A DNA stretch of 64,000 bases from Vreelandella zhuhanensis (GTDB lineage Bacteria; Pseudomonadota; Gammaproteobacteria; Pseudomonadales; Halomonadaceae). Location of the stretch: contig NZ_WTKP01000002.1 in NCBI RefSeq assembly GCF_009793355.1, forward strand, positions 186,001 through 250,000, given 5' to 3'. The stretch's first letter is position 1, and each line of letters starts with the position of its first letter. The notes under the pieces are model-generated. The model was not told the origin of the DNA. It saw only the letters and a program-made list of their open reading frames with translations, and made no database searches. The translations under genes and the position numbers were made by a program. Below are positions 44,372 through 54,097 of the stretch, piece after piece.

Positions 44372-45298
44372 ATGAAACCCATAACACATCGACAACTCGA
44401 CTTCATGGGCAAACGCCGCCTGGCGTTTATCGTCTCGGCGATACTGCTCAGCGTCTCGATATTGTCCATTCTCTTTCAGCAATTGAGCCTGGGGCTGGAC
44501 TTCACTGGCGGCACCTTGGTGGAAGCCCGCTTCGCGGTCGCGCCGTCACTCGACGCCATCCGCCAGCTACTCGAAAACGCCGGCTTTCAGGATGTCTCGG
44601 TGCAAACCTTCGGCGCCTCTACCGAGGTGTTGATTCGTTTGCAGCAAGCCTTCGACCCGGAAGTCGGTACCGAAGTCGTCAATCTGTTACGTGACGATGG
44701 AGCGACGGTGGAGCTGATCCGGGCCGAGTTTGTCGGCGCCCAGGTCGGTGACCAGCTACGCGACCAGAGCGGGCTGGGCATGCTTGTCGCCCTAGGCGTG
44801 GTAATGCTCTATGTCGCGCTGCGCTTCCAGTACAAATTCGCCATCGGTGCGCTGTTGGCGCTGCTGCATGACGTGATTATCGTGTTGGGTGTCTTTTCGC
44901 TGTTTCGGCTTGATTTCGATCTCACCGTACTGGCCGCCCTATTGGCAGTGATCGGCTATTCATTGAATGACACCATCGTGGTGTATGACCGGATACGCGA
45001 AACCATTCGCAAGTCTCTGCTGAATGACATGCCGGCCATTTTCAATGAAGCGATCAACGCCACCCTGGCACGCACCCTGGCGACATCCGGCACCACCCTG
45101 CTGGTATTGCTGGCATTGCTGGTGCTGGGCGGCGACATGATCTATCACTTCTCCATCGCGCTTATCATCGGTGTAGTGGTAGGCACCTTTTCGTCGATCT
45201 ATATCTCCGGTGCGCTGCTCCTACCGCTCAAGCTCAAGCGCGAAGACTTGATCCCGGCGAAGAAAGAAGACGAAGACGCCGAGGAAGAACTTCCTTGA
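44372..45298 (+). CDS. secF: Protein translocase subunit SecF
   Basis: 308 residues, six spans, with 'GLDFTGGTLVEARF' and 'LAVIGYSLNDTIVVYDRIRETIRK'. Begins ten bases after the secD stop, with AAGAGGTG before the ATG. Last gene of the queA operon block, followed by a strong terminator. Confidence 0.96.
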   Translation: MKPITHRQLDFMGKRRLAFIVSAILLSVSILSILFQQLSLGLDFTGGTLVEARFAVAPSLDAIRQLLENAGFQDVSVQTFGASTEVLIRLQQAFDPEVGTEVVNLLRDDGATVELIRAEFVGAQVGDQLRDQSGLGMLVALGVVMLYVALRFQYKFAIGALLALLHDVIIVLGVFSLFRLDFDLTVLAALLAVIGYSLNDTIVVYDRIRETIRKSLLNDMPAIFNEAINATLARTLATSGTTLLVLLALLVLGGDMIYHFSIALIIGVVVGTFSSIYISGALLLPLKLKREDLIPAKKEDEDAEEELP

Positions 45299-45337
45299 AG
45301 ACCGCGTTACCCAAGCGGCGCTGACTCGGCCGCAACG

Positions 45338-45376
45338 CAAAAAGCCCCCTGTCGAGAACCGACAGGGGGCTTTTTC
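45338..45376 (+). terminator. Terminator after secF
   Basis: AAAAAGCCCCCTGTCG pairs with CGACAGGGGGCTTTTT around a short loop; T and A runs on both sides let it serve both secF and the convergent suhB gene. Confidence 0.95.
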
Positions 45377-45401
45377 ATTGATCAAAAACGCAAAATCCGA
45401 C

Positions 45402-46196
45402 TCAGAAGTGCGGTGTCAGCTGCTTGACCAGCGCCTTGTAAAGACGCGGCCCGGCGGCCATCAATTGGCCTTCGACCGTGACCGAGGGTCGGCCGTCCGG
45501 CGTTCCCATCAAGGCTCCGGCTTCCTTGAGCATCAGGCTACCCACATGCATATCCTGTTCTTCCAACCCCAGCACGAAAGCACTATCGACTCGGCCGCTG
45601 GCAAGTTCACAGATATCCAACAAGCCACTGCCGCTGGCCAGCAGGGTATTCACCTGAGGTCCAAGCTGCTGGGTCAGAGTGAGGTAGGCCGGCAGATGAC
45701 GACTACGTAAAAAGAGTTCAGGCAAACTCATCGCCATTCGAGTGGCTTCGACCGCGGTAGGTTTGCTTACCCGGATACGCTTGTCGTTATGCTGAGCACC
45801 CCGGCCACGGCTGGTGATGTATTCGTCATCGCTGAAAGGACAGACCACGACGCCATGTTCCGGGCGGCCCTTGACCAGGCAGACTACCGAGATCGCAAAT
45901 CCCTTGCCCGCTACCGCAAGATTGGAATAGCCGTGTATCGGCTCGATTTTCCAGAGAATCTCCTCGCTTTCCCCCTCACCTGGCTTGTGAGGCGTAAAGC
46001 GCCCCATGAGCCCGTGCTGGGGATAGCCGCGTTCCAGCTGTTGCACAATGGTGGCTTCCGCCTTGTGGGCGGTCTCTTCCAACAGGCGGTCGAGGTTGAA
46101 CTCATCATGAGCGTTTTCGATGCGTTCACGCACACGCAAGAACTGTTCGGAGGCACTGCGCGCAGCACGCAGTGCGAATTGGACCATCGGATGCAT
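45402..46196 (-). CDS. suhB: SuhB/inositol-monophosphatase family protein with degenerate active site
   Basis: 264 residues in the position where Pseudomonas-type suhB is found, divergent to trmJ. The C-terminal half is SuhB-like ('LASGSGLLDICELASGRVDSAFVLGLEEQDMHVG', 'KEAGALMG'). The catalytic motifs are altered: the Glu-Glu motif after 'YPQH' is GRFT (65-68), and DPLDGTTN is EPIHGYSN (85-92), replacing two metal-ligand Asp; only the Asp of the 'WD' motif remains, as QD. Phosphatase activity is therefore unlikely. In E. coli, SuhB acts in rRNA antitermination with Nus factors without needing catalysis, which could explain retention. Confidence 0.88.
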   Translation of the reverse strand: MHPMVQFALRAARSASEQFLRVRERIENAHDEFNLDRLLEETAHKAEATIVQQLERGYPQHGLMGRFTPHKPGEGESEEILWKIEPIHGYSNLAVAGKGFAISVVCLVKGRPEHGVVVCPFSDDEYITSRGRGAQHNDKRIRVSKPTAVEATRMAMSLPELFLRSRHLPAYLTLTQQLGPQVNTLLASGSGLLDICELASGRVDSAFVLGLEEQDMHVGSLMLKEAGALMGTPDGRPSVTVEGQLMAAGPRLYKALVKQLTPHF

Positions 46197-46464
46197 GATC
46201 AAGCCTTTTTACGAATATGTTAAAGAACGGGTATTGAAGAACAAACGCTAAAAAACGGTTGTTGAAGACAACCAAATAAAGAACAGCAGACAGCGGCAAG
46301 CACATTGCGTATCTTGTTGGCGCGCAATCCTAGCAGATCCCCCTCCGGCACGCCACGCAGCCGTGCTAAACTCGACGTTTACTCAGACAGGTTCCGCTTC
46401 GGTGCGGCTTATCTAGCTTGACCGTATTTCCTTGCCCGTATTTTCGACTTTTGAGTTTTTCTTC

Positions 46465-47241
46465 ATGCTTGAGCGCATTCGCATCGTCCTTATCGGCACC
46501 AGCCATCCCGGCAATATCGGCGGCGTCGCCCGTGCCATGCACAATATGGGGCTTGCCGACCTTGCCCTGGTCGCACCGCGCTGTGAGGTGATCACCCAGG
46601 ACAGCATTTCCCGCGCGTCCGGCGCCGACCACCTTCTGCACCGTTCGCTAAGCCACCCCACTCTGGAGGCGGCGGTGAACGATTGCACCCTGGTGGTGGG
46701 CGCCAGCGCGCGTTCGCGCACCCTGCCCTGGCCGATGATTTCACCTCGCGAACTGGGCCAACGGCTACCCGAGGAGTGTCGCGACCCCCAGGCACGAATC
46801 GCCCTGGTGTTCGGCCGCGAGGACAGCGGCCTGACCAATGCCGAACTTCAGCGCTGCCATGCCCATGTGCACATCCCGACCAATGCCGACTTCAGCTCGC
46901 TCAACCTCGCCGCGGCGGTACAGGTGCTGGCTTACGAATGTCGCATGACTTGGCTCGAGCAGCTTGAAAATGCGCCACAGCCGCAAAAGGCGGATGACCC
47001 CGTGGCGCAAGCCTTGGCGACCCATGCCGAACTGGAGCACTTTTTTGCTCACCTGGAGCGCACCCTGATCGCCATCGAGTTTCATGATCCCGCCCAACCG
47101 CGCCAACTGATGGCGCGGTTGCGTCGTTTGTACCTGCGCGCCCGGCCGGAACGCATGGAACTCAACATCTTGCGCGGGATACTTTCCGCTACAGAAAAAA
47201 CCGCCAAGTCAGCCGAGATGCCGCCTTCGGAACACCCTTGA
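46465..47241 (+). CDS. trmJ: tRNA (cytidine/uridine-32-2'-O) methyltransferase TrmJ
   Basis: 258 residues of the SPOUT class: 'IRIVLIGTSHPGNIGGVARAMHNMG', 'VVGASARSRTLPWPM', 'LVFGREDSGLTNAEL' and 'SSLNLAAAVQVLAYE' form the knotted SAM site. Methylates ribose at position 32 of several tRNAs. ATG 46465 matches the family start; the upstream frame is open by chance. Precedes cysE and iscR, as in Pseudomonas and Azotobacter. Confidence 0.95.
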   Translation: MLERIRIVLIGTSHPGNIGGVARAMHNMGLADLALVAPRCEVITQDSISRASGADHLLHRSLSHPTLEAAVNDCTLVVGASARSRTLPWPMISPRELGQRLPEECRDPQARIALVFGREDSGLTNAELQRCHAHVHIPTNADFSSLNLAAAVQVLAYECRMTWLEQLENAPQPQKADDPVAQALATHAELEHFFAHLERTLIAIEFHDPAQPRQLMARLRRLYLRARPERMELNILRGILSATEKTAKSAEMPPSEHP

Positions 47242-47303
47242 AGCCCACTGCTTACGCCCTCACTATATGAAAGGCACGGCTCCACTCCCTCAAGGAACGC
47301 CGC

Positions 47304-48143
47304 ATGTTTCAACTTCTTCGTGAAGACATCAATAGCGTGTTCGACCGCGACCCCGCCGCACGCAATTTTTTTGAAGTGCTGACCAATTACCCAGGCCTGC
47401 ATGCCTTGCTGCTGCACCGTTTGAACCACTGGTTGTGGGGCAAGAACCTGAAATGGCTGTCGCGTACGCTTTCGACGTTTTCCCGCTGGTTGACCGGTAT
47501 CGAAATTCACCCTGGCGCCACGATAGGGCGACGCTTTTTCATCGACCACGGCATGGGTGTCGTGATCGGTGAAACCGCTCAAGTGGGTAACGATGTTACG
47601 CTGTATCAGGGCGTCACGTTGGGGGGTACCAGCTGGAACAAGGGCAAGCGTCATCCCACCCTGGAGAATGGCGTGATCGTCGGCGCCGGCGCCAAGATAC
47701 TCGGTCCTTTCATTGTAGGGGCCGGAGCCAAGATAGGCTCGAATGCCGTGGTCACCAAGGAAGTACCCCCCGGCGCCACGGTAGTCGGCATCCCCGGCAA
47801 GATCGTCAAGCGCCTGGAGCCGGACGCGGAGGAAGCGCTTGACGTCGACCCGGCACGCCGCGAAGCCATATGCCAGAAATTCGGCTTTGACGCCTACGGC
47901 GTCAGCCAGGACATGCCCGACCCCATGGCTCGCTCGATGCAGGCCATGCTCGACCATATGCATGCCGTGGATGAGCGTATCGAGCATATATGCACTACCT
48001 TGCGCAAGCTCGATGCCAGCTACCGTGACGGTAGCCTGCCGGAATTGCGCGATGAGGATTTCGCCGAGATACTCGATGAAAAACCCACCGGCAGTTCTGG
48101 CACCGGCCGCTTTCGATCACAGGATGAACAGCACAATGGTTGA
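47304..48143 (+). CDS. cysE: Serine O-acetyltransferase
   Basis: 279 residues: an N-terminal helical part and a left-handed beta-helix of hexapeptide repeats with the catalytic His in '[31 protein letters not shown]'. Makes O-acetylserine, the cysteine precursor. It sits before iscR-iscS, so cysteine supply and desulfuration are linked. The tail beyond residue 190 is longer than in E. coli CysE. Confidence 0.94.
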   Translation: MFQLLREDINSVFDRDPAARNFFEVLTNYPGLHALLLHRLNHWLWGKNLKWLSRTLSTFSRWLTGIEIHPGATIGRRFFIDHGMGVVIGETAQVGNDVTLYQGVTLGGTSWNKGKRHPTLENGVIVGAGAKILGPFIVGAGAKIGSNAVVTKEVPPGATVVGIPGKIVKRLEPDAEEALDVDPARREAICQKFGFDAYGVSQDMPDPMARSMQAMLDHMHAVDERIEHICTTLRKLDASYRDGSLPELRDEDFAEILDEKPTGSSGTGRFRSQDEQHNG

Positions 48144-48223
48144 CCTTAGCACTCAGGCTTTCCCATAATGGCTATTACATTTGCTGATTGTTCGCCGGCC
48201 TTGCCGGCACCGAGGTGCTTGTC

Positions 48224-48688
48224 ATGCGCTTGACCACCAAAGGTCGCTACGCGGTAACCGCCATGCTCGACATGGCGATGCACACCGGCCAAGGCCCGAC
48301 CAGCCTGGCCGATATTTCTCAGCGACAGGAAATATCGTTGCCGTATCTTGAGCAGCTTTTCGCCCGGTTGCGCCGGGCAAAGCTGGTCAGCAGCGTACGT
48401 GGCCCCGGTGGTGGTTACCTTCTGGCCATGGCGCCTGAAGACATTTCGGTATCGCGAGTGATCGATGCGGTGGATGAAAGTGTCGACGCCACTCGCTGTC
48501 AGGGCCTGTCCGACTGCCAGCAAGGTGACACCTGCCTGACGCACTATCTGTGGAGCGAACTCTCGACGCGTATCCGTGATTTTCTGGATGACGTCACCCT
48601 CGAGCAATTGATGCACCGCCACGACGTTCAGAAAATCGCTACACGCCAGGATCAGAGAGTCACGGGCAATATCCTGGCGTCTTCCTGA
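48224..48688 (+). CDS. iscR: Fe-S cluster regulator IscR
   Basis: 154 residues of the Rrf2 family with the winged helix '[35 protein letters not shown]' and [2Fe-2S] ligands C92, C98, C104 and H107, spaced exactly as in E. coli IscR. Represses the isc genes when loaded with a cluster. ATG 48224 follows GAGGTG. Confidence 0.95.
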   Translation: MRLTTKGRYAVTAMLDMAMHTGQGPTSLADISQRQEISLPYLEQLFARLRRAKLVSSVRGPGGGYLLAMAPEDISVSRVIDAVDESVDATRCQGLSDCQQGDTCLTHYLWSELSTRIRDFLDDVTLEQLMHRHDVQKIATRQDQRVTGNILASS

Positions 48689-48766
48689 GCCTCGCCTCCT
48701 CGATAGTGTTTATCCATTAGCCGTTGGCTTGTTCAACTTGCACCCTTCAAGCGTAGACATCCTTAA

Positions 48767-49945
48767 ATGAACGCAACCGCTCCCACCCTACCGATCTATC
48801 TGGATTACGCTGCCACCACGCCAGTGGATGCCCGCGTGGCTGAAGTGATGCACCGCTATCTGACGGTGGACCAACTGTTCGCCAACCCGGCGTCACGTAG
48901 CCACATGCTCGGCTGGCAGGCGGAACAGGTAGTCGAGCAGGCCCGGCGCCAAGTGGCCGATGTCATCCACGCCGACCCGCGTGAGATCGTCTGGACCAGC
49001 GGCGCCACGGAAGCCGACAACCTGGCGCTGACAGGCTTCATGCGGGCCAATCAGGCACGCGGCCGCCACCTGGTGACCTCCATTATCGAGCATAAAGCCG
49101 TGGTGGATACCGCCAAGGCATTGGAGCGAGAAGGGTTCGAGGTGACCTGGCTAACACCGCAACGCGACGGACGGATTCAACCCGGGCAACTGCGCGAGGC
49201 CATGCGCGAAGATACCGTGCTGGTATCGCTGATGGCGGTAAACAACGAACTGGGCAGCATCAACGACATTGCTTCACTGGCAGCGGTGGCCCATGAACAC
49301 GGCGCCGCCTTCCATAGCGACGCCGCTCAGGCGGTTGGCCGTATCGAACTTGATGTCGAGGCACTGGGCGTCGACTTGATGTCACTCTCTGGCCACAAGG
49401 CTTACGGCCCCAAGGGCGTCGGCGCGCTTTACGTCAAACGCCATCCAGATATCCGCCTGGAAGCATTGATTCACGGTGGCGGCCATGAGCGCGGCATGCG
49501 CTCGGGCACCTTACCCACCCACCAGATTGCCGGCATGGGCCAAGCCTTTGCCTTGATACAGAACGAAGGCCTGGAAGATCAAACCCGCATTACCGCTCTG
49601 CGCGACAGGATGCTGCAAGGGCTGGCGGATCTACCCGGCGTGCATGCCAACACGGCCATTGAAGTGTCGGTGCCCAACATTCTCAATTTGGCATTTGCCG
49701 ATGTCGACGGTGAATCATTGCTGATGGCGTTGCGGGATATTGCCATTTCCACCGGTTCGGCATGCAACTCCGCAAGCGTTGACCCGTCTTATGTATTATT
49801 GGGGATCAAAACGCCCCGGGCATTGGCGCTGGCATCGCTGCGTTTCAGCTTTGGTCGCTTCACCACCGATACCGAAATCGACCACGCCCTGACCGTGCTG
49901 CGCCATGCGTTGCAAGGGCTGCGCAGCACAGCAAACCAGACATAG
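48767..49945 (+). CDS. iscS: Cysteine desulfurase IscS
   Basis: 392 residues; PLP lysine K211 in 'SLSGHKAYGPKG', cofactor His in 'IIEHKAV', catalytic C333 in 'STGSACNSAS'. Supplies persulfide sulfur for Fe-S clusters and tRNA thiolation. Unlike the standard operon, it is followed directly by iscA without iscU. Confidence 0.95.
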   Translation: MNATAPTLPIYLDYAATTPVDARVAEVMHRYLTVDQLFANPASRSHMLGWQAEQVVEQARRQVADVIHADPREIVWTSGATEADNLALTGFMRANQARGRHLVTSIIEHKAVVDTAKALEREGFEVTWLTPQRDGRIQPGQLREAMREDTVLVSLMAVNNELGSINDIASLAAVAHEHGAAFHSDAAQAVGRIELDVEALGVDLMSLSGHKAYGPKGVGALYVKRHPDIRLEALIHGGGHERGMRSGTLPTHQIAGMGQAFALIQNEGLEDQTRITALRDRMLQGLADLPGVHANTAIEVSVPNILNLAFADVDGESLLMALRDIAISTGSACNSASVDPSYVLLGIKTPRALALASLRFSFGRFTTDTEIDHALTVLRHALQGLRSTANQT

Positions 49946-50019
49946 CGCTATCTATACAAAGACTTATCGATGGACGTCAAGCGGTTACCGCTGTCACTTA
50001 TTTTTGCAGGAGAACCACC

Positions 50020-50346
50020 ATGGCGACTCTCAATATTACTACCGCTGCGGCAAATCAGATCCAACACGTGCTCGCTGAACGCGGCCAAGGCTTGGGGCTG
50101 CGCGTCTCAGTCAAGCCCAGCGGCTGCTCGGGTTATAGTTACGTGCTGGATTTTGCCGATGAAGCCAACCCCGACGATATCTCTTTCGAGGCTCACGGGG
50201 CTCAGGTGTTCGTCACGCCTAATGCGCTGGAAATGCTCGACGGCAGCGAAGTGGACTTTGTCAACGAAGGCTTGAACCGTTTTTTCCGTTTCAACAACCC
50301 TAACGTCAAGGATGAATGCGGCTGCGGCGAAAGCTTCACCGTTTAA
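50020..50346 (+). CDS. iscA: A-type Fe-S carrier protein IscA
   Basis: 108 residues with the three conserved cysteines C36 ('KPSGCSGYSY'), C100 and C102 ('ECGCGESF'). The phrase 'NPNVKDECGCGESF' is IscA-type rather than ErpA. Carries or delivers clusters to target proteins. ATG follows CAGGAG. No hscB, hscA, fdx or iscX follows; the next gene is ndk. Confidence 0.92.
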   Translation: MATLNITTAAANQIQHVLAERGQGLGLRVSVKPSGCSGYSYVLDFADEANPDDISFEAHGAQVFVTPNALEMLDGSEVDFVNEGLNRFFRFNNPNVKDECGCGESFTV

Positions 50347-50384
50347 CCAGCGTCACACCGGTATTCAATGCCTTGACGAGGCGC

Positions 50385-50486
50385 TATAATCGCGCCCACT
50401 CGGCATGCCTGCCGCCGCAACTAATATCGCGCCGGCTCCCGAACCGCTTGTCTTGCGTGCCGCCCAGGCATTTCCCCGGGCGGCAC
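50385..50486 (+). promoter_or_regulatory. ndk leader: -10 box and GC-rich hairpin
   Basis: TATAAT at 50385-50390 is a good -10 box. Downstream, GTGCCGCCC (50457-50465) and GGGCGGCAC (50478-50486) form a perfect nine-pair stem with a 12-base loop, ending about 35 bases before the ndk ATG. It may be an isc-side terminator or an attenuating leader structure; the T run is weak. Confidence 0.5.
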
Positions 50487-50521
50487 CTTCTGTTTAAATC
50501 CATTTAAGGAGAGCCTTTACC

Positions 50522-50947
50522 ATGGCAACTGAACGCACCCTGTCAATTATCAAGCCCGATGCCGTCGCCAAGAACGCCATTGGCGAAATCTACACGCGTT
50601 TTGAAAAGGCCGGCCTGAAAATCGTCGCGGCTAAAATGATGCACCTCTCGCGTGAAAAGGCCGAAGGCTTCTACGCCGAGCACAAGGAACGTCCTTTCTT
50701 CGGTGACCTGGTCGGCTTCATGATCTCCGGCCCGGTCATGGTGCAAACACTCGAAGGCGAAGACGCCATCGCCAAGAACCGCGATCTGATGGGTGCCACC
50801 AACCCCAAAGAAGCCGAACCCGGCACCATTCGCGCCGACTTCGCTGAATCTATCGATGCCAATGCTGTCCATGGTTCCGATGCACCTGCCAGTGCCGAGC
50901 GTGAAATTGCTTATTTCTTTACCAATGACGAAATCTGCCCGCGTTAA
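50522..50947 (+). CDS. ndk: Nucleoside diphosphate kinase
   Basis: 141 residues; active-site H117 in '[21 protein letters not shown]', P-site '[15 protein letters not shown]'. Equilibrates nucleoside triphosphates by a phospho-His intermediate. TAAGGAGAG precedes the ATG. Confidence 0.96.
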   Translation: MATERTLSIIKPDAVAKNAIGEIYTRFEKAGLKIVAAKMMHLSREKAEGFYAEHKERPFFGDLVGFMISGPVMVQTLEGEDAIAKNRDLMGATNPKEAEPGTIRADFAESIDANAVHGSDAPASAEREIAYFFTNDEICPR

Positions 50948-51025
50948 TACTGCCCGCGCCAAGGCAGTCTTGCCGGCCACTTTTGCGGGGGTTGACACCC
51001 CCGCCTCTTCGAATCGCTGATCACC

Positions 51026-52162
51026 ATGACCACTGTTTCCGTAAGTACTCAACCCGAAAGGACTAACCTACTGGGTCTTTCTCGCGAAGGCATGGAAGCT
51101 TTTTTTCTTTCCATCGGCGAGAAGAAATTCCGCGCCGCCCAGCTCATGAAATGGATCCATCACGAAGGTTGCGATGATTTTTCCGCCATGACCAACCTGT
51201 CCAAGCCACTGCGTGAGCGCCTGGAAGAGGTGGCTGAAATTCGCGGCCCGGGCGTCGTCTACGAAGGCACCTCCAACGACGGCACCCGCAAATGGGTACT
51301 CGAAGTCGAAGACGGCAGCTACGTGGAAACCGTATTGATTCCTGCGGAGAACGGCAAGCGCCGCACCCTTTGCGTGTCCTCTCAGGTGGGTTGTTCACTG
51401 GACTGCAGCTTCTGCTCCACCGGCAAGCAGGGCTTTCAGCGCAACCTGACCGCCGCCGAGATCATCGGCCAGGTGTGGGTCGCCCAGCGCAGTTCAGGTC
51501 CGCAGAAGGATTCGGCCAATCGCGCCGTGACCAACGTGGTGATGATGGGCATGGGCGAGCCGTTGATGAACTATGACAACGTCCTGCCGGCGATGAAGCT
51601 GATGCTTGACGATAACGGTTACGGACTTTCCAAACGTCGGGTGACGCTTTCCACCTCCGGCGTCGTGCCCATGATCGACAAACTCGGCGACGATATCGAC
51701 GTGAGCTTGGCTATTTCCCTGCATGCCGCCACCGACGATCTTCGCACCGAGCTGGTGCCGCTCAATCGCAAATACAACATCCGTGCGCTGCTGGATGCTT
51801 GCCATCGTTACCTGGCCAAATGTGGCGATGCTCGCCTGATCACCATCGAGTACACCCTGATCAAGGATATTAACGATCAACAGGAGCATGCCGAACAACT
51901 GGCGGCATTGCTCAAGGAGTTGCCCAGCAAGATCAACCTGATTCCGTTCAACCCCTTTCCGCACTCAGGCTATGAAAAGCCTTCGCGTAACCAGACCATG
52001 CGTTTTCAGCAATGGCTATATGATTTGGGTCTTAACGCTACGATTCGCTCTACCCGGGGTGACGATATCGATGCTGCTTGCGGCCAATTGGTGGGGCGGG
52101 TCAAGGACCGCACCAAGCGCAATGCGCGTTATATTCAGTCCATTCAACTCGATGCCGACTAA
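51026..52162 (+). CDS. rlmN: 23S rRNA A2503 / tRNA A37 C2-methyltransferase RlmN
   Basis: 378 residues; radical SAM cluster cysteines C123, C127 and C130 ('CSLDCSFC'), and the second catalytic Cys in 'DIDAACGQL'. Starts 78 bases after ndk, the conserved order ndk-rlmN-pilF. Confidence 0.96.
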   Translation: MTTVSVSTQPERTNLLGLSREGMEAFFLSIGEKKFRAAQLMKWIHHEGCDDFSAMTNLSKPLRERLEEVAEIRGPGVVYEGTSNDGTRKWVLEVEDGSYVETVLIPAENGKRRTLCVSSQVGCSLDCSFCSTGKQGFQRNLTAAEIIGQVWVAQRSSGPQKDSANRAVTNVVMMGMGEPLMNYDNVLPAMKLMLDDNGYGLSKRRVTLSTSGVVPMIDKLGDDIDVSLAISLHAATDDLRTELVPLNRKYNIRALLDACHRYLAKCGDARLITIEYTLIKDINDQQEHAEQLAALLKELPSKINLIPFNPFPHSGYEKPSRNQTMRFQQWLYDLGLNATIRSTRGDDIDAACGQLVGRVKDRTKRNARYIQSIQLDAD

Positions 52163-52263
52163 ATCGGTCACCGCCTTGACTTGCGCAAGGCACGGCGCTT
52201 TGATTGAACAGGCTTTTTATATCAGGCCGACAGTTTGCTTCCAACGCCGTGAGGATTTACATC

Positions 52264-53001
52264 ATGCATCGTCGCTATAACGCTGAGCGCTGCAAGCGGA
52301 CGCCTTTGCTGTTCACGCTGTTGAGTGCCCTGTGGCTGAGTGGATGCGCTGCTCAGGCGACACCTTCTCCAGGCGCCAACAACAATGCAGTCGAAGCCTA
52401 CACGCAACTCGGGGTGGCTTACCTGGAGCGCGACAACCTCTCGCGTGCCTTGAATGCCTTGGATCGCGCCTTGCAGCTAGCCCCCACCCATAGCGAAGCC
52501 TTGCAAGCGATTGCCCTGGTGTACCAGCGCCAGGGGGAAAGCGCCTTGGCTGATGAGTACTTTCAACAAGCACTACGCGCCGACCCGAATTTTACCCGAG
52601 CACGCAACAACTATGCCGCCTTCCTGTATGATCAGGCACGTTTCAAGCAAGCCTGCGAGCAACTGGAAAAAGCGTCGCAAGACGCTCAATATGCCAATCG
52701 CACCCAGCTATTTACCAATCTAGGCCAATGTTACCTGGCGCTGGGCGAAACAGAGGCGGCGCGCACCAGTTTGCAGCGTGCCCAACAGATTGACCCGCGT
52801 AACCCGCGTAGTTATTTGATGTTAGCCGAACTGGAATATTCTCAGGGCCACTACCAACGTGCCCGGCAACCGCTGGAAACTTTTTTACGCCTTGCCGGCC
52901 CTAATCAGATGGCATTATCGATGGCTATCGATATCGCTCACGCCGAGGGCGAACACGCCCAGGCGGCCGACTATCAGCGCCAGCTTGATGCCTTGCGCTG
53001 A
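52264..53001 (+). CDS. pilF: Type IV pilus pilotin lipoprotein PilF (TPR)
   Basis: 245 residues: lipoprotein signal ending 'LLSALWLSGC', then about six tetratricopeptide repeats ('AYTQLGVAYLERDNLSRALNALDRALQLAP', 'AIALVYQRQGESALADEYFQQALRADPNF'). PilF helps assemble the PilQ secretin. ATG 52264 follows GAGG. Pilus genes are not otherwise in this window. Confidence 0.9.
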   Translation: MHRRYNAERCKRTPLLFTLLSALWLSGCAAQATPSPGANNNAVEAYTQLGVAYLERDNLSRALNALDRALQLAPTHSEALQAIALVYQRQGESALADEYFQQALRADPNFTRARNNYAAFLYDQARFKQACEQLEKASQDAQYANRTQLFTNLGQCYLALGETEAARTSLQRAQQIDPRNPRSYLMLAELEYSQGHYQRARQPLETFLRLAGPNQMALSMAIDIAHAEGEHAQAADYQRQLDALR

Positions 53002-53057
53002 ACCGGCATACGGCTTACGCCCTGACCACTGCTTATTATAATGAAGGATGCTCAGCC

Positions 53058-54089
53058 ATGAGCGAGACTCACAACCATGAAACGCCCGAGAACAGCGTGA
53101 GCCGCGTGTCTCCCTCTCCCGGCGAGCTATTGCGCCGCGAACGCGCTCAGCTGGGCCTGCCGCTTAGCGATGTGGCCGAAGCGCTCAATCTACGCCCCGC
53201 CGTCGTGGATGGTCTCGAACGCGACAATTACGACGAGATTCCCGTTCCTGCCTACCGGCGCGGCTATTTACGCGCCTACGCCAGGCACCTGGGCATGGAC
53301 GAACAGGAAGTGCTCGATGCCTACAAGGCCCAGGCTGGAAGTAGCGAGCCGGAACGCAAGGTGACCTCGATCCAAGCGTCCAGACCTCCGTCACACCTGG
53401 GTGCCTGGTTATTCAAGCTGGTCACCTTGCTGGTGATAGTTGGGCTTATTGTGGTCACTGCGATGTGGTGGCAAAGCCGTGGCGGCAACGAGCCACCCGG
53501 TTTCGGCGGCACCTCTTCAGAGTATGAAGAAACCGGCTCGCAAACCGGCAGCGAGGTGCCGGAAAGTCTTTCAGAAAGTTCTTCGGCAACGCAGCCCGAA
53601 ACAGCGCAAGCGTTGGCCGAACGCAGCAACGCTCTGGCTGAAGAAGAAGCGACCGGTATGTCGCAAGGCACACAGCCAACCTCGCCTGATGCCATGGCAA
53701 GCCGCGACTCCGCCGAGGTAGATCCCATCGTGCCTCAGGCAGAGGAGGAGCCGACCCAGGGGATTGCGTCAACTGACGCCGAGGCAACGACTGAGACGGC
53801 AACTAACCAGGCCGTCGAAGAGCAAGAGACCGCCCCTGCCACCAACGCCAACACCTTGGAGCTGAGTTTCAACGAGCAGTCCTGGACGGAGATCTTCGAT
53901 GCCACGAACCAGCGCATCCTGGTTGGCTTGCAGTCACCCGACACTCAAGTCAGTGTGGAAGGTCAACCGCCGTTTCGTCTGACCATAGGCAACGCCACCG
54001 GTGTCGAGCTGCGTTATCAGGGCGAACCGGTCGATCTGCCTGCCCGCGCCGGCGCCAATAACGTCGCCCGTTTCACCTTGAAAGAGTAA
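53058..54089 (+). CDS. rodZ: Cytoskeletal protein RodZ
   Basis: 343 residues: N-terminal HTH_25 domain ('[41 protein letters not shown]'), one span ('[18 protein letters not shown]'), an acidic Ser/Glu/Thr-rich linker, and a C-terminal DUF4115 domain ('[22 protein letters not shown]'). Links MreB to the cell-wall elongation machinery. Conserved upstream of ispG. Confidence 0.93.
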   Translation: MSETHNHETPENSVSRVSPSPGELLRRERAQLGLPLSDVAEALNLRPAVVDGLERDNYDEIPVPAYRRGYLRAYARHLGMDEQEVLDAYKAQAGSSEPERKVTSIQASRPPSHLGAWLFKLVTLLVIVGLIVVTAMWWQSRGGNEPPGFGGTSSEYEETGSQTGSEVPESLSESSSATQPETAQALAERSNALAEEEATGMSQGTQPTSPDAMASRDSAEVDPIVPQAEEEPTQGIASTDAEATTETATNQAVEEQETAPATNANTLELSFNEQSWTEIFDATNQRILVGLQSPDTQVSVEGQPPFRLTIGNATGVELRYQGEPVDLPARAGANNVARFTLKE

Positions 54090-54097
54090 TCCCTCCT

